This document shows, piece after piece, positions 40,547 to 51,469 of a stretch of DNA of 64,000 bases (position 1 is its first letter; every line of letters begins with the position of its first letter). A program made the position numbers and the translations under genes. Below the pieces are notes generated by a model. The model saw nothing but the letters and a program-made list of their open reading frames with translations. It was not told where the DNA came from and searched no databases. The stretch covers positions 229,936 through 293,935 of the forward strand of contig NZ_JAMKMR010000004.1 of the NCBI RefSeq assembly GCF_023634645.1, given 5' to 3'. The DNA is from Vibrio sinus (GTDB lineage: Bacteria > Pseudomonadota > Gammaproteobacteria > Enterobacterales > Vibrionaceae).

Positions 40547-41533
40547 ATGCCTGGAAGTTTAACAGCGCAAGTTAGCCATGACGTGGTTGTCTATGCGCCG
40601 GCCTCAATTGGTAACGTCAGCGTTGGCTTTGACGTTTTGGGGGCGGCCGTCTCTCCTATAGATGGCTCCTTGCTAGGCGACAGAGTAGCGGTGACGGCTG
40701 GCTCTGAGCCCTTCTCTTTATCTACCTCGGGCTCTTTTGTCGATAAGCTGCCTGAAGATGCCAAGGATAATATTGTTTTTGATTGCTGGGCTGCTTTCTC
40801 TCGGGAATTGGATAAGAAAGGCTTGGAATGCCAACCCGTTCATCTCACACTCGAAAAGAACATGCCGATTGGCTCAGGGCTAGGCTCTAGCGCTTGCTCT
40901 ATTGTTGCGGCGCTGGATGCGCTTAATCAGTTCCATGGTGAACCACTGAGTCAAGATGAACTGCTGGTGGTCATGGGAGAAATGGAAGGCAAAATTTCAG
41001 GTAGTGTCCACTACGATAATGTCGCGCCATGCTATTTAGGCGGTGTTCAACTGATGGTTGAAGAATTGGGCATGATCAGTCAGGAAGTCCCCAGTTTTGA
41101 AAACTGGTATTGGGTGATGGCCTACCCAGGTATCACGGTATCCACCTCTGAAGCCCGAGAGATATTACCATGCCAATATCGTCGCCAAGATGTGATTAAT
41201 CATGGCCGCCATTTAGCGGGCTTTATCCACGCTTGCCACAGTGGGCAACCAGAACTGGCAGCGAAAATGATAAAAGATGTCATCGCCGAACCATACCGTG
41301 AAAAGTTATTGCCAGGTTTTGCGCAAGCACGTGCTTTTGCGGAATCTGCAGGGGCTTTAGCGACCGGAATTTCAGGCAGTGGCCCAACACTATTTAGTAT
41401 TTGCCAAGAAAAAGAAGTCGCACAGCGTGTAGCGACTTGGCTTGAAACTCATTACGTACAAAATAAAGATGGCTTTGTTCACGTTTGCAGATTGGACAAA
41501 CAAGGCTCAACAATCACAGGAAGCAAACTATGA
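40547..41533 (+). CDS. thrB: Homoserine kinase
   Basis: Phosphorylates homoserine to O-phosphohomoserine. It is a GHMP kinase with the ATP-binding motif [17 protein letters not shown] at about 106-122 and the C-terminal [12 protein letters not shown]. The ATG at 40547 follows a TAGGAG site and lies two bases after the thrA stop, giving 328 residues; this is about ten more than some homologues, whose first residues align with [15 protein letters not shown]. It overlaps thrC by four bases (ATGA). Confidence 0.96.
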   Translation: MPGSLTAQVSHDVVVYAPASIGNVSVGFDVLGAAVSPIDGSLLGDRVAVTAGSEPFSLSTSGSFVDKLPEDAKDNIVFDCWAAFSRELDKKGLECQPVHLTLEKNMPIGSGLGSSACSIVAALDALNQFHGEPLSQDELLVVMGEMEGKISGSVHYDNVAPCYLGGVQLMVEELGMISQEVPSFENWYWVMAYPGITVSTSEAREILPCQYRRQDVINHGRHLAGFIHACHSGQPELAAKMIKDVIAEPYREKLLPGFAQARAFAESAGALATGISGSGPTLFSICQEKEVAQRVATWLETHYVQNKDGFVHVCRLDKQGSTITGSKL

Positions 41534-42816
41534 AGCTATACAATATTAAAGACAATCAAGAGCGCGTCTCCTTCGCTCAAGCTGTACGTCAGGGGCTAGG
41601 CCGCAAGCAAGGTTTGTTCTTTCCTGAAACATTGCCAGAGTTTGATAATATTGAGCAGCTTCTCTCCGAAAGCTTTGTCGCTCGCAGCTCGAAAATTTTA
41701 TCCGCTCTCGTTGGCGATGAGCTTAGTCCAGAGCAAGTTAATTCTATGGTCGAAGCGGCATTCCAATTTCCCGCCCCCATTAAGCAAGTGAAAGAGGATG
41801 TTCATGCATTAGAGCTATTCCATGGTCCAACCCTAGCGTTTAAAGATTTTGGTGGACGCTTTATGGCTCAATCACTGGCGGCAGTATCGGACGGTGGAAG
41901 AATTACGATTTTAACTGCAACATCAGGTGATACAGGCGCAGCGGTAGCCCACGCTTTTTATGATATGGACAATATTGATGTGGTGATCTTATACCCGAAA
42001 GGCAAAATTAGCCCACTACAAGAAAAACTGTTCTGTACCCTAGGTAAAAACATTCATACGGTGGCGGTCAATGGTGACTTTGATGCTTGCCAAGCGCTTG
42101 TAAAACAGGCCTTTGATGATGAAGCGCTACGTCAGGAAATTGGCCTCAATTCGGCCAATTCAATCAATATTAGCCGCTTAATGGCGCAAATCTGTTATTA
42201 CTTCGAAGCATTTTCCCAACTACCTGAATCAAAAAGAGATCAGGTTGTGGTGTCAGTGCCAAGTGGCAATTTTGGCAATTTAACTGCTGGTCTGCTTGCC
42301 AAAGCCATGGGACTACCCATAAAACGATTTATCGCTGCTACCAATGTGAATGATACGGTGCCAAGATATCTTGATACGGGTGAGTGGAGCCCGAAGCCAA
42401 CGATTGCCACGACATCGAATGCGATGGATGTTAGTCAGCCAAATAATTGGCCTCGTATTGAAGAGCTGGTAAAGACAAAAGGCTGGGCGCTTGAGATGCT
42501 AGCAAAAGGTGCAGTGACGGATGAGCAAAGTGCGCAAACTGTCAAAGAGCTAGACGATCTTGGCTATCTATGTGAGCCACATGGAGCGATTGCTTATCGA
42601 GTGCTCGATGACCAGCTAGAGGATGGGGAGACTGGATTGTTCTTATGTACAGCGCACCCAGCCAAGTTTAAAGAAGTCGTTGACGAGATTCTTCAATCGG
42701 ATATTGAGTTGCCTGCTCCGTTGGCAAAACATGCTTCAATGCCACTTCTTTCATCAGAAATGGAGAATGATTTCTCTAGTCTGAAATTGTTGCTCAGAAA
42801 AGTCGCTAGTCAGTAA
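41530..42816 (+). CDS. thrC: Threonine synthase
   Basis: A PLP enzyme that converts O-phosphohomoserine to threonine. The PLP lysine is Lys105 in [11 protein letters not shown]; the glycine-rich phosphate-binding loop [14 protein letters not shown] lies near 250. The 428 residues are the usual length. The start ATG 41530 overlaps the thrB stop (ATGA), which indicates translational coupling; the longer frame upstream lies inside thrB and was not used. A long hairpin follows. Confidence 0.97.
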   Translation: MKLYNIKDNQERVSFAQAVRQGLGRKQGLFFPETLPEFDNIEQLLSESFVARSSKILSALVGDELSPEQVNSMVEAAFQFPAPIKQVKEDVHALELFHGPTLAFKDFGGRFMAQSLAAVSDGGRITILTATSGDTGAAVAHAFYDMDNIDVVILYPKGKISPLQEKLFCTLGKNIHTVAVNGDFDACQALVKQAFDDEALRQEIGLNSANSINISRLMAQICYYFEAFSQLPESKRDQVVVSVPSGNFGNLTAGLLAKAMGLPIKRFIAATNVNDTVPRYLDTGEWSPKPTIATTSNAMDVSQPNNWPRIEELVKTKGWALEMLAKGAVTDEQSAQTVKELDDLGYLCEPHGAIAYRVLDDQLEDGETGLFLCTAHPAKFKEVVDEILQSDIELPAPLAKHASMPLLSSEMENDFSSLKLLLRKVASQ

Positions 42817-42842
42817 GTGACGTTACGTTAGGGAAACGCTCA

Positions 42843-42889
42843 AAGCCCAACTCAGATAGAGTATGATCTCTTACCCCGAGTTGGGCTGT
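42843..42889. terminator. Hairpin between thrC and yadS
   Basis: AAGCCCAACTC / GAGTTGGGCT form a ten-base stem with a long loop between convergent genes. There is no T run on the plus strand and a short one on the minus strand, so it is a moderate terminator. Confidence 0.55.
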
Positions 42890-42894
42890 AGATG

Positions 42895-43515
42895 CTACTT
42901 ATGGATAGCAAAGGTTGGCAGAGATAAGTGCCAACGAATTGCAGCGAGTCGAATCAGCAGCACCGAAAGAACACAGGAGAAAAACGCGCTCGAGTTACTA
43001 AAGCCTAACGACAATGCGCCAGTTTGGAATACACCACCAATGATACAAGCCGTGGCGTAGACTTCACTTCGCAATACCATCGGCACTTCTCGCGCGAGTA
43101 CGTCCCGAATGATGCCACCACCGCAGCCAGTAATGACCCCCATAATGATCGCAATCAGCCCTGAGTGCTGATAGATAAGCGATTTTTCTACCCCGATAGC
43201 AACGAAAGCGGCTAAGCCTATTGCATCACAAACGGGCAGTACCCACCACGCAATGCGCTTGGGCCGGCGTACCAGCAACATGGTGAACAAACAGGTGACC
43301 AAAATCACCCAAATATAGGTGGTGTCTTTCACCCAGAATACTGGGGTAGCGCCTAACGATAGATCGCGAATAGTGCCGCCACCTATCGCCGTTACACTGC
43401 CTAATACAATGACACCAAAAGGGTCCATTTTTAACCTTCCTGCGAGCAATACGCCAGAAACAGCGAATATCGCAGTACCAAACAAATCAACGGTGTAAAT
43501 TAACGGGGATTCCAC
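42895..43515 (-). CDS. yadS: TRIC-family (UPF0126) membrane channel protein
   Basis: A 206-residue inner-membrane protein with about seven hydrophobic segments arranged as two related halves, each with a glycine-rich kink: AIGGGTIRDLSLG (first half) and GCGGGIIRDVLARE (second half). This is the pattern of the bacterial TRIC cation channel family. Start GTG at 43515. In E. coli yadS lies next to btuF and mtnN, and the same grouping holds here, with a gap of 86 bases to btuF. Confidence 0.88.
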   Translation of the reverse strand: MESPLIYTVDLFGTAIFAVSGVLLAGRLKMDPFGVIVLGSVTAIGGGTIRDLSLGATPVFWVKDTTYIWVILVTCLFTMLLVRRPKRIAWWVLPVCDAIGLAAFVAIGVEKSLIYQHSGLIAIIMGVITGCGGGIIRDVLAREVPMVLRSEVYATACIIGGVFQTGALSLGFSNSSAFFSCVLSVLLIRLAAIRWHLSLPTFAIHK

Positions 43516-43601
43516 AGTGATGTACTCTTATCTATCAAGGTTTTTAATCGGTGTATTGACCTGAATATCAAGCAATTGTACGCAGACTTTAGCGATTAAA
43601 T

Positions 43602-44426
43602 CTACGATCTTTTTCTTACCAAATCCAAATCTTGGCACACCTGCTTAATGGCTTTTAACGTTCTCATTGTTGGGCGATTTAACCAATCGGGATTGATGCG
43701 CCAAATGTTGTCTTTTTTGGCGGCAGGGAAAACACTTTGCCATTGTTGCCACATTTGTTGGGTCAGAGAGGGATCTTGTGTGGTGAAAATCACTTGTGGT
43801 TTTGCCAACAGAACTTGCTCAATCCCAACTTGCGGATAAGGTGCTGGGCTATTGGCAAAAACGTTTTTACCGCCACAGAAGGAAAACACCTCGCTAGGCC
43901 AGCTACCTTTGGCAATAGTGATGATGGGCTTACTTGACAGTTGATAGAAATATTTCACGGGTTGTTGGGTTTGATATTGTTTGGCAAGCACTTTTAGTTG
44001 CTGGCGAAAGTTAATTGCGGCTTGCTCGCCTATTTTAGGGTCGCTACTGAATTGGCTGAGTTGGTCAATGGCTTTGGCGATGTCGTCTAACGAGTGAATA
44101 TTGAGATCAACGACATGAACGCCAAGTTGTTTGAGTTTGTTCAGTTGTTTGCTTGGGTTGCCTGCAGGCCAAGCGATAACCAAGTCTGGCTTGAGCGCTA
44201 CAATACGTTCGATATTGAGGCTTTGATAGTTCGCCACCCGCTCTATGTGTTTGGCTTGAGGGGGGTAGTCACTGTAATCGCTGACGCCGACAATGTTTTT
44301 TCCAAGTCCAGCAGAAAAAGCAAGCTCAGTTGCATGAGGAGATAAGGTGATAACACGTTTTGCTATTTCATGAGCGTAAGTGTGGCTGACAAGAAGGCTC
44401 AGCAGCAAAAGTAAGTAGCGTTTCAT
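43602..44426 (-). CDS. btuF: Vitamin B12 ABC transporter periplasmic binding protein
   Basis: Binds cobalamin in the periplasm for BtuCD import. A signal peptide (1-18, ending THA) is followed by two lobes joined by a helix, as in class III binding proteins: RVITLSPHATELAFSAGLG and IVGVSDYSDYPP in the first, KPQVIFTTQDP and IWRINPDWLNRPTMRT in the second. 274 residues. It starts directly after the cbiB stop codon. No cobalamin riboswitch was seen upstream of the group. Confidence 0.9.
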   Translation of the reverse strand: MKRYLLLLLSLLVSHTYAHEIAKRVITLSPHATELAFSAGLGKNIVGVSDYSDYPPQAKHIERVANYQSLNIERIVALKPDLVIAWPAGNPSKQLNKLKQLGVHVVDLNIHSLDDIAKAIDQLSQFSSDPKIGEQAAINFRQQLKVLAKQYQTQQPVKYFYQLSSKPIITIAKGSWPSEVFSFCGGKNVFANSPAPYPQVGIEQVLLAKPQVIFTTQDPSLTQQMWQQWQSVFPAAKKDNIWRINPDWLNRPTMRTLKAIKQVCQDLDLVRKRS

Positions 44427-45380
44427 TTAAATGCCTTGGTAAATAATGCCTAGCGTAATGCTTTGCAATACTACCCAAGCCAGTGACCTCCATGCTAATA
44501 ATTTTTGCACCTGTGATAAATGTATCGCCGCAGGAGCGATGCGACCGCCAACTTTGGCGCGGACACTTTTTCTTTTGTTGTACATCGCAGGACCACCCAG
44601 TGACAACTCCAGTTTTCCACCCACTGCAATTAATAACCAACCAGGACCAGGAAGGGGCCAAGAGGCCGATTGCATCCGAATCAGTTGCCAAGTTTTGATA
44701 AAACGACTCCCTATTGAGATCAAGGCAGCAAATATTCTTAGAGGGATAAAGTCCAACGTCGCTAATACAGCAATCGCTGGTGATCCAAAAGGGACAAATT
44801 CTTGCCTAGAAGGAGACCAAGCCCTAGCGAGTTCGGCAACCAGCCGATAAAAGAAAGCGCCAATCCCGCCTAAGAATGCATACCAGAATAAGACGCCAAT
44901 GACGTTTCGTCCGTAGCCCATGATAAGCGTTTCAGTGCTGGCTTTGCCAAGCCCGAGCTGCGATAAAGTCGCGGTGTCGCGATTGACAAAGGGCTGCAGC
45001 GTGGCTTTCGCCGTTTCCTTATCGTTTTTTGCTAGCGCAGAGATAAGTTGATGAGCCAGTTTGTCGTTGTTTCTCCAATCGAGCGCGAGAATAAGCAGGG
45101 CGAGCTCAAAAAGGTGCGATTCCCAAACCAACGGCTGCAGAGCAATCAATACCGCCAAAGCGGGCAAACACATCAAAGCCCAGGCTAACGTGCCAGAAAT
45201 TAAGCTTTGTGAATGGTTGGTATTGTTGTTGACCTTTTCTGCCAGCAGCTCGGCAAACTTGTGCCAAAGCGCAATAGGATGAGCGTTTTTAGGAATTGGT
45301 AGGATAAAGTTAAACAGCACCGCTCCCCACATGATAAGGAGGGTGCCATTGGAATAGATGTGTTTGAAAAAATCTTCCAT
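44427..45380 (-). CDS. cbiB: Adenosylcobinamide-phosphate synthase (CbiB/CobD family)
   Basis: A 317-residue polytopic membrane protein of the CbiB family, which attaches the aminopropanol arm to adenosylcobyric acid in the late cobalamin pathway. The N-terminal hydrophobic helix with LPIPKNAHPIALWHKFAELLAEKV corresponds to the DPxxxPHPVxxIG region of CbiB, and the conserved GYGRNVIGVLFWY and WPLPGPGWLLIA segments are visible. The first motif deviates from the family (no Asp-Pro), so activity is likely but not certain. It lies between mtnN and btuF with no gap to btuF, consistent with corrinoid salvage. Confidence 0.8.
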   Translation of the reverse strand: MEDFFKHIYSNGTLLIMWGAVLFNFILPIPKNAHPIALWHKFAELLAEKVNNNTNHSQSLISGTLAWALMCLPALAVLIALQPLVWESHLFELALLILALDWRNNDKLAHQLISALAKNDKETAKATLQPFVNRDTATLSQLGLGKASTETLIMGYGRNVIGVLFWYAFLGGIGAFFYRLVAELARAWSPSRQEFVPFGSPAIAVLATLDFIPLRIFAALISIGSRFIKTWQLIRMQSASWPLPGPGWLLIAVGGKLELSLGGPAMYNKRKSVRAKVGGRIAPAAIHLSQVQKLLAWRSLAWVVLQSITLGIIYQGI

Positions 45381-45411
45381 GATTTCTTTGCTCTAGAGAG
45401 CTTAGTTCTTC

Positions 45412-46110
45412 CTAATTTTTTAGTAGTTCTACCATTTTAATCACCATTTCTGATGAGCTCTGTGCGGCTAGTGGCAAAAATTCTTCAAAGCTCATTGGTG
45501 ATTCTTTGTCTGCGACATCTGAGATCGCGCGCACGACAACAAATGGGACCTTGAACTGATGACAAGTTTGAGCTATCGCTGAGGCTTCCATCTCAACAGC
45601 AATGACAGATGGGAAATGCTGGCGGATGTATTGTTGGCGCTCTGCTGAGCAAACAAAAGCGTCACCAGTACAGATCAAACCGCGTACGGCGTGCTTATCT
45701 TCCATTGCGGTAAGGGCTTGTTCTGCGATATTCATGAGTTTTTCATCGGCAACGAAGGCGGCGGGTTGTCCTGCCATTTGGCCCATTTCATAGCCAAATG
45801 CGGTGACGTCGGCATCGTGGTGACGCACTTCTGTCGAAATGACGACATCGCCAAGGTTGAGAGTGGAGTCAAAACCGCCAGCTGAACCTGTGTTGATGAT
45901 GCAATCAGGCTGGTGCTCGTCAAGCAAAATAGTGGTACCAATGGCTGCGGCAACCTTACCAATACCAGACTGGAGCAATACCACTTCTAGGCCATTCAGT
46001 GTGCCGGAATAGAATGTGCAGCCTACTTTGTTCTCTTCTTTACAGTTTTCGATATTTTGCTTGAGAATGGTGACTTCTTGTTCCATCGCACCAATGATGC
46101 CAACTTTCAT
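45412..46110 (-). CDS. mtnN: 5'-methylthioadenosine/S-adenosylhomocysteine nucleosidase (Pfs)
   Basis: Hydrolyses S-adenosylhomocysteine and methylthioadenosine, feeding the activated methyl cycle and AI-2 synthesis by LuxS. The N-terminus [13 protein letters not shown] with catalytic Glu12, the GSAGGF loop near 77, and [10 protein letters not shown] and ISDVADKE (Asp197-type residue) are visible. 232 residues, standard length. First gene of mtnN-cbiB-btuF(-yadS) on the minus strand, divergent from an MFS gene. Confidence 0.97.
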   Translation of the reverse strand: MKVGIIGAMEQEVTILKQNIENCKEENKVGCTFYSGTLNGLEVVLLQSGIGKVAAAIGTTILLDEHQPDCIINTGSAGGFDSTLNLGDVVISTEVRHHDADVTAFGYEMGQMAGQPAAFVADEKLMNIAEQALTAMEDKHAVRGLICTGDAFVCSAERQQYIRQHFPSVIAVEMEASAIAQTCHQFKVPFVVVRAISDVADKESPMSFEEFLPLAAQSSSEMVIKMVELLKN

Positions 46111-46326
46111 AATGACTCTCTATCTTGTTTGCAATAAATGTGGCGAAAGTGTACCACGTAAGCTTGATTGTCGGGACTGTTGTTTGGTGTAAGTCTGAAG
46201 TGAAACTGGCATCTAGGCAAGTAAGGTAGTATTGGCTTTTATTCGAAACTTTTGGTTATTGATAACTTTGCTTTGCAATGAATTCGGTACATTATACGTC
46301 TCGTCAGAATTGCTCTTGGAGGCGTA

Positions 46327-47496
46327 ATGAGTTTACACACTCGCTTTTTGGTTTATTTTCCCATGCTGTTTATGGCGACCTTTTGGGGACTGATGAAAGT
46401 CGGCTTGCCCATTTTTCCATCCATGCCCAGTTTATTGAATACCTCTGAAGACACCGTGCGCTTTATTATCTCTTTATCATTCATTTTTGCCGGTCTCTTC
46501 CCTTTAATTTGGGGGCCTTTAATCGACAAAATGCAGATGAAGCGATTTATTGAGCTGGTGTGCGTCGTGGGAGTTGTGTCTCTTGTATTGGCGTCTATTG
46601 CTGGAAATATCGCTTTTTTTGGGGTGGTTTTTGTTATTGGTAGTGCTTTTGTCAGTGGTATGTCTGTATGCAGTCGAGCCTTTCCTGTTACGTTTCTCAA
46701 AGATGCTGAACAAATAAAGCATGCCTTATCTTTGACTTCGTTTGGTGGTTATTCAGCAGCGTTTTTGACACCATTGCTATCAGGTTGGGTCAGCACTTGG
46801 CTTGGTTGGCGAGCGGTGTTTGTTATTATCCCCATCTGGTTGGTGGTGATGTTTTTTCTGGTACGCAAACTGCCGGAGCAGTCGCAAAGTGCTCAAGCGT
46901 TAACTTTTAAACGTTCGCTTTTGCAGATGGGCGCGCACTTCAAAAACAGCGTGTTCCGAAAGACCTTAGTGGTTGTGATGTGCATGGCTGCGATCATCCA
47001 GAGCTACTACATTGCTGTGCCATTTTGGCTCACTCCGGTTTATCACATTCAACCGACGGAAGTGGCGTATTATCTTCTACCCACATTGTTACCTGGTATC
47101 ATTTATCCGCCGTTTTCCAACTACATGATCAAAAAGCTAGGCGAGCGGTTTATACTAAACTCGGTTAAGGTGTGCTTTATATTGGCGGCTCTGAGTGCGT
47201 TTGCTTTGAGCCTTTTTAATAATACCATCAGCTGGTTATGGCTGCTGCCTGGCTTTCTCGCCACCTTGTATTCCGTTGCCTTAATTCCGATTCTGCTTTT
47301 TCATACCTTCAATACCATTGATGAAGGAAAAAGTAGTGCGTCGGGGTTAATTGGTGTGGCAACGTATGTGTCTGGCGGAATAGGGATGCTGATTACCGTG
47401 TACATCAATCTGGGCAACTTTTATTGGGAAGGGGTATTTATTTTGGTTGCCGCTTTGATTTCATTTTGGGCGCTCAAAGACGTGGTCCGTACTTAA
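46327..47496 (+). CDS. MFS transporter, drug-resistance (Bcr/CflA-like) type
   Basis: A 389-residue inner-membrane protein with about 12 hydrophobic segments in two halves. The loop between helices 2 and 3 (GPLIDKMQMKRFI) is a degenerate MFS motif A, and motif C-like glycines occur near helix 5 (TPLLSGWVSTWLGWRAVFVI). Best fit is the multidrug DHA family, but the substrate cannot be told. GGAGGCGTA precedes the ATG. It sits directly upstream of rpsO and marks the second edge of the block separating truB from rpsO. Confidence 0.85.
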   Translation: MSLHTRFLVYFPMLFMATFWGLMKVGLPIFPSMPSLLNTSEDTVRFIISLSFIFAGLFPLIWGPLIDKMQMKRFIELVCVVGVVSLVLASIAGNIAFFGVVFVIGSAFVSGMSVCSRAFPVTFLKDAEQIKHALSLTSFGGYSAAFLTPLLSGWVSTWLGWRAVFVIIPIWLVVMFFLVRKLPEQSQSAQALTFKRSLLQMGAHFKNSVFRKTLVVVMCMAAIIQSYYIAVPFWLTPVYHIQPTEVAYYLLPTLLPGIIYPPFSNYMIKKLGERFILNSVKVCFILAALSAFALSLFNNTISWLWLLPGFLATLYSVALIPILLFHTFNTIDEGKSSASGLIGVATYVSGGIGMLITVYINLGNFYWEGVFILVAALISFWALKDVVRT

Positions 47497-47526
47497 ATTG
47501 TCTTTTAAGCGGGATGAAATTAGCGG

Positions 47527-47555
47527 TTGATAAAACGACAGCGTTTTCTTATAAT
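47527..47555 (+). promoter_or_regulatory. rpsO promoter
   Basis: TTGATA (47527-47532), a 17-base spacer and TATAAT (47550-47555), about 70 bases before the rpsO ATG. A strong sigma-70 promoter, explaining how rpsO stays expressed without truB upstream. The leader contains CGCTTCGCGTAGCG, a possible hairpin. Confidence 0.85.
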
Positions 47556-47626
47556 CCGCGCTTCGCGTAGCGGCTGAATCAGAGATTGGCTGCTACATTC
47601 TACTTTACTCTTATTAGGAGAGAACA

Positions 47627-47896
47627 ATGTCTCTGAATGCAGAAACTAAAGCGGCTATCGTAGCTGACTACGCTCAATCTGAAGGCGATACAGGTTCACC
47701 AGAAGTTCAAGTTGCACTACTTACAGCTTCTATCAACCACCTTCAAGGTCACTTTAAAGAGCACAAAGGCGATCACCACAGCCGTCGTGGTTTGCTACGT
47801 ATGGTATCTCGCCGTCGTAAGCTTCTTGACTACTTGAAAGGCAAAAACCTTTCTCGTTACCAAGATCTAATCAAACGTCTAGGCCTACGTCGCTAA
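47627..47896 (+). CDS. rpsO: 30S ribosomal protein S15
   Basis: The primary 16S rRNA-binding protein of the 30S platform, also contacting 23S rRNA in bridge B4. The 89 residues show [48 protein letters not shown], the S15 signature region, with the conserved [19 protein letters not shown] site precedes the ATG. S15 usually represses its own translation through a leader pseudoknot. A terminator lies between it and pnp. Confidence 0.98.
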   Translation: MSLNAETKAAIVADYAQSEGDTGSPEVQVALLTASINHLQGHFKEHKGDHHSRRGLLRMVSRRRKLLDYLKGKNLSRYQDLIKRLGLRR

Positions 47897-47910
47897 GATC
47901 AGTTTGTTCG

Positions 47911-47936
47911 AAAAAGGGGCATTATGCCCCTTTTTT
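47911..47936 (+). terminator. Terminator after rpsO
   Basis: AAAAAGGGGC-ATTAT-GCCCCTTTTTT, a compact stem with T run. In E. coli an equivalent terminator lets partial readthrough into pnp. Confidence 0.92.
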
Positions 47937-48033
47937 GTTATCTAGAGTTTACCAATCAAAAGGTATCTAGTTTATACTACGTCCGGCGAACGTCATCGTA
48001 AAAACGAGGGAATCGCTCATTTAAATACTTAAG

Positions 48034-48126
48034 GCATTGCAGTCACCGAAGTCGACCGGAAGGTCGCGGCTATTAAAAGTGAAATTTATACAATAGTGTG
48101 CTTTTACTAGTCGCGATTTGTAATGC
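48034..48126 (+). promoter_or_regulatory. pnp leader hairpin (RNase III-type site)
   Basis: CGCGGCTATTAAAAG (48065-48079) pairs with CTTTTACTAGTCGCG (48101-48115), one mismatch and one G-U pair, inside an outer GCATTGC/GTAATGC stem. A long double-stranded pnp leader is the known RNase III target in E. coli pnp autoregulation. A competing CGACC-GGAA-GGTCG hairpin overlaps its 5' arm (48053-48066). Confidence 0.7.
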
Positions 48127-48177
48127 TCTGAGTGGTAAGTCAATTATTCTAAGCAATGCTTAGAGCAAGGAAATATA

Positions 48178-50316
48178 ATGTTTGAAAAACCAGTAGTTAA
48201 AACATTCCAGTACGGTAACCACACGGTTACTCTAGAAACTGGTGTCATCGCACGTCAAGCCACCGCTGCGGTAATGGTTACAATGGACGACACAGCAGTA
48301 TTCGTATCTGTTGTTGGTAAAAAAGAAGCGGTAGAAGGTCAAGACTTCTTCCCACTAACAGTAAACTACCAAGAGCGTACATACGCAGCGGGTAAAATCC
48401 CAGGTGGTTTCTTTAAGCGTGAAGGTCGTCCTTCTGAAGGCGAAACTTTGATTGCACGTCTTATCGACCGTCCAATTCGTCCACTTTTCCCGGACGCGTT
48501 TAAAAATGAAGTACAAGTTATCGCGACAGTGGTATCTGTAAACCCAGACGTTCAGCCAGATATCCCAACAATGATTGGTACTTCTGCAGCGCTTGCAATT
48601 TCAGGTATTCCATTCAATGGCCCTATCGGTGCAGCTCGCGTTGGTCACATCGATGGTCAACTAGTACTTAACCCTAGCCAAACTGAGCTAGAGACCTCTC
48701 GTCTAGACCTAGTTGTAGCAGGTACTGAGTCAGCGGTATTGATGGTTGAGTCAGAAGCTGACAACCTAACTGAAGAAGAAATGCTTTCTGCTGTTGTATT
48801 TGGTCACGACCAGCAACAAGCTGTGATTAAAGCAATTAACGAGTTTGCTGCTGACGTTGCTACTCCTGCGTGGGATTGGACTGCTCCTGAAGAGAACTCT
48901 GCGCTTAACGCTAAGATTGCTGATCTAGCAGAAACTAAGCTTGTTGAAGCTTACAAAATCACTGAGAAAATGGCTCGTTACGACCGCATCCATGAGATTG
49001 CTGATGAAGTAAACGAAGCACTTCTCGCTGAAGATCCTGAAGCGAACACAAAAGAAATTCACACTATCTTCCATGATCTAGAGAAGACAGTTGTACGTCG
49101 CAGCATCATCGCTGGTAACCCACGTATTGATGGTCGTGAGAAAGACATGGTTCGCGCGCTAGACGTACGTACTGGCGTTCTACCTCGTACACATGGTTCG
49201 TCTCTATTTACTCGTGGTGAAACACAGGCTCTTGTGACTGCGACTCTAGGTACTCAACGTGATGCACAAATCATCGATGAGCTAACAGGTGAGCGTAAAG
49301 ATCACTTCCTATTACACTACAACTTCCCTCCATACTGTGTAGGTGAAACTGGCTTTGTTGGTTCTCCTAAGCGTCGTGAAATCGGCCACGGTAAACTGGC
49401 TAAGCGTGGTATTGCTGCAGTAATGCCATCAGTAGATGAGTTCCCATACACAGTACGTGTTGTATCAGAAATCACAGAATCTAACGGTTCTTCTTCAATG
49501 GCTTCTGTATGTGGTACTTCTCTTGCGCTTATGGATGCAGGTGTACCAATTAAGTCTTCTGTAGCTGGTATCGCAATGGGTCTAGTGAAAGAAGGCGATG
49601 ACTTTGTTGTTCTTTCTGACATCTTGGGTGATGAAGACCACCTAGGTGACATGGACTTTAAAGTAGCGGGTACTCACACTGGTATCACAGCGCTGCAAAT
49701 GGATATCAAGATCGAAGGCATCACTAAAGAGATCATGCAAATTGCATTGAACCAAGCTCAGGGTGCTCGTAAGCACATCTTGTCTGTTATGGATCAAGCC
49801 ATCTCTGGTGCTCGTGAAGATATCTCTGAGTTTGCGCCGCGTATTCACACTATGAAGATCAGCGCTGACAAGATCAAAGATGTGATTGGTAAAGGCGGTG
49901 CGGTAATTCGTGCGTTGACGGAAGAAACAGGCACGACTATCGAAATCGAAGATGATGGTACAGTTAAGATTGCAGCGACTGAAGGTACTGCAGCAAAAGC
50001 GGCTATCAAACGTATCGAAGAGATCACAGCAGAAGTTGAAGTTGGAACCATCTATACTGGTAAAGTGACCCGTATTGTTGATTTCGGTGCATTCGTTGCT
50101 GTTCTTGGCGGTAAAGAAGGTTTGGTACACATTTCTCAAATCGCGGATAAGCGTATTGAGAAAGTCTCTGACTACTTGAAAGAAGGCCAAGAAGTACAAG
50201 TTAAAGTACTGGAAATTGACCGTCAAAACCGTATTCGTTTAAGCATGAAAGAAGCGGTAGAAAAGCCAGAGACAGAAGTGGTAGCCGATGACAGCGCGGA
50301 AGGAAATGCAGAGTAA
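48178..50316 (+). CDS. pnp: Polynucleotide phosphorylase
   Basis: A trimeric 3'-5' phosphorolytic exoribonuclease, part of the RNA degradosome. Two RNase PH-like cores (about 1-210 and 315-540), separated by a helical domain, precede a KH domain (about 552-610, with the loop VIGKGGAVI) and an S1 domain (about 620-690, [27 protein letters not shown]). The 712 residues match E. coli. The acidic tail follows the usual pattern. The leader hairpin points to autoregulation. Confidence 0.98.
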   Translation: MFEKPVVKTFQYGNHTVTLETGVIARQATAAVMVTMDDTAVFVSVVGKKEAVEGQDFFPLTVNYQERTYAAGKIPGGFFKREGRPSEGETLIARLIDRPIRPLFPDAFKNEVQVIATVVSVNPDVQPDIPTMIGTSAALAISGIPFNGPIGAARVGHIDGQLVLNPSQTELETSRLDLVVAGTESAVLMVESEADNLTEEEMLSAVVFGHDQQQAVIKAINEFAADVATPAWDWTAPEENSALNAKIADLAETKLVEAYKITEKMARYDRIHEIADEVNEALLAEDPEANTKEIHTIFHDLEKTVVRRSIIAGNPRIDGREKDMVRALDVRTGVLPRTHGSSLFTRGETQALVTATLGTQRDAQIIDELTGERKDHFLLHYNFPPYCVGETGFVGSPKRREIGHGKLAKRGIAAVMPSVDEFPYTVRVVSEITESNGSSSMASVCGTSLALMDAGVPIKSSVAGIAMGLVKEGDDFVVLSDILGDEDHLGDMDFKVAGTHTGITALQMDIKIEGITKEIMQIALNQAQGARKHILSVMDQAISGAREDISEFAPRIHTMKISADKIKDVIGKGGAVIRALTEETGTTIEIEDDGTVKIAATEGTAAKAAIKRIEEITAEVEVGTIYTGKVTRIVDFGAFVAVLGGKEGLVHISQIADKRIEKVSDYLKEGQEVQVKVLEIDRQNRIRLSMKEAVEKPETEVVADDSAEGNAE

Positions 50317-50379
50317 TAATCTGTATTGACTTCACACGGCTTAGCAGGGGATTCCCCTTGCTAGATAAAAGCGTGTTAT

Positions 50380-50409
50380 AAAAAAGGGAGCACTGCCGCT
50401 CCCTTTTTT
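50380..50409 (+). terminator. Terminator after pnp
   Basis: AAAAAGGGAGC / GCTCCCTTTTTT with a six-base loop and T run; a second hairpin, GCAGGGG/CCCCTTGC, lies just upstream (about 50344-50361). Confidence 0.88.
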
Positions 50410-50485
50410 AATGCGGATCATAAGGGAAAGACCCTAAGGCTGCGAAGCCTAGCAGCAGTTTTGCTGGCATACAGGAGTATTATTT

Positions 50486-51385
50486 GTGAAAAGGATTCGA
50501 ACCGCTATATTGAGTGTGTTTTTGTTAGCACTAGTGAGTGGCTGTGCATCGCAAAACCAATGGCTTTATCCTCCCATGGCAATTCCTTTGCAAGTCAGTG
50601 CGAAGAAAGAAGTTCAAATTGCACAATTGACTCAGCTTATTCAGCGCCGAAACCTCGACGATAAAGTTCGAGCTAAAATGCTGTATGAAAGAGGCAGCTT
50701 TTACGACAGTGTCGGTTTGCGTTTGTTAGCTCGTCTGGATTTCGATCAATCGTTGGCGCTTGACCCTGCTCAGTCCGATGTTTATAACCTGCTTGGTGTG
50801 AATTTTACTGAAGAGCAGCAGTTTGATGATGCCTATGAAGCGTTTGATTCTGCTATTGAGCTCGATCCTAAAAACCTGTTTGCCATCCGAAATCGAGCTA
50901 TCGCTTTGTATTATGGCGGTCGCTATGAACTGGCCTTAGAAGATCTACAAACACTTACCAAAGACGGCGAAGCTGATCCTTTCATCAGCCTTTGGCGCTA
51001 CATCATCCAGTACGAAGTTGATCCCGCCCTTGCCAAAAAGACATTAACGGAAAGCTATGCATCTAAACGTCCGGGCTGGGGGTGGTTTTTGGTGGGTGTC
51101 ATGCTCAATAAAGTCACCAATGAGCAAGCGCTAAAAGCTATTGTCACTACTTCAGCGGACAATGTGGTACTGGCTGAGCGCTTAACTGAAACGTATTTCT
51201 ATATTGCCAAGCGTTACCAATTGATGGGCGATCTAAAAAGCGCATATACCCTGTATAAAATTGTCTTATCCTCCAATGTTTACGATTACATCGAGCATAA
51301 ATACGCCTATATAGAGCTAGATAGGATTAAAAAAGAAGCCGCTCAGCTTCAGCAACATGAGGCGGATGAAGAGAAAGTTAATTAG
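50486..51385 (+). CDS. nlpI: Lipoprotein NlpI
   Basis: An outer-membrane TPR lipoprotein that scaffolds peptidoglycan hydrolases and the Prc protease. The signal peptide ends in the lipobox LVSGC (Cys20). TPR motifs follow: KMLYERGSFYDSVGLRLLARLDFDQSLALDP, VYNLLGVNFTEEQQFDDAYEAFDSAIELDP and FAIRNRAIALYYGGRYELALEDLQ. 299 residues, about the E. coli length. Start GTG at 50486, nine bases after AGGAG. It follows pnp as in E. coli. Confidence 0.95.
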   Translation: MKRIRTAILSVFLLALVSGCASQNQWLYPPMAIPLQVSAKKEVQIAQLTQLIQRRNLDDKVRAKMLYERGSFYDSVGLRLLARLDFDQSLALDPAQSDVYNLLGVNFTEEQQFDDAYEAFDSAIELDPKNLFAIRNRAIALYYGGRYELALEDLQTLTKDGEADPFISLWRYIIQYEVDPALAKKTLTESYASKRPGWGWFLVGVMLNKVTNEQALKAIVTTSADNVVLAERLTETYFYIAKRYQLMGDLKSAYTLYKIVLSSNVYDYIEHKYAYIELDRIKKEAAQLQQHEADEEKVN

Positions 51386-51469
51386 CTCTAATTAGTGTTT
51401 TGAATCCAGTACTCTTTTGGTCGATGCGTATATAATATTTGTCTTTAATAACAATGATATGGCAAGTAT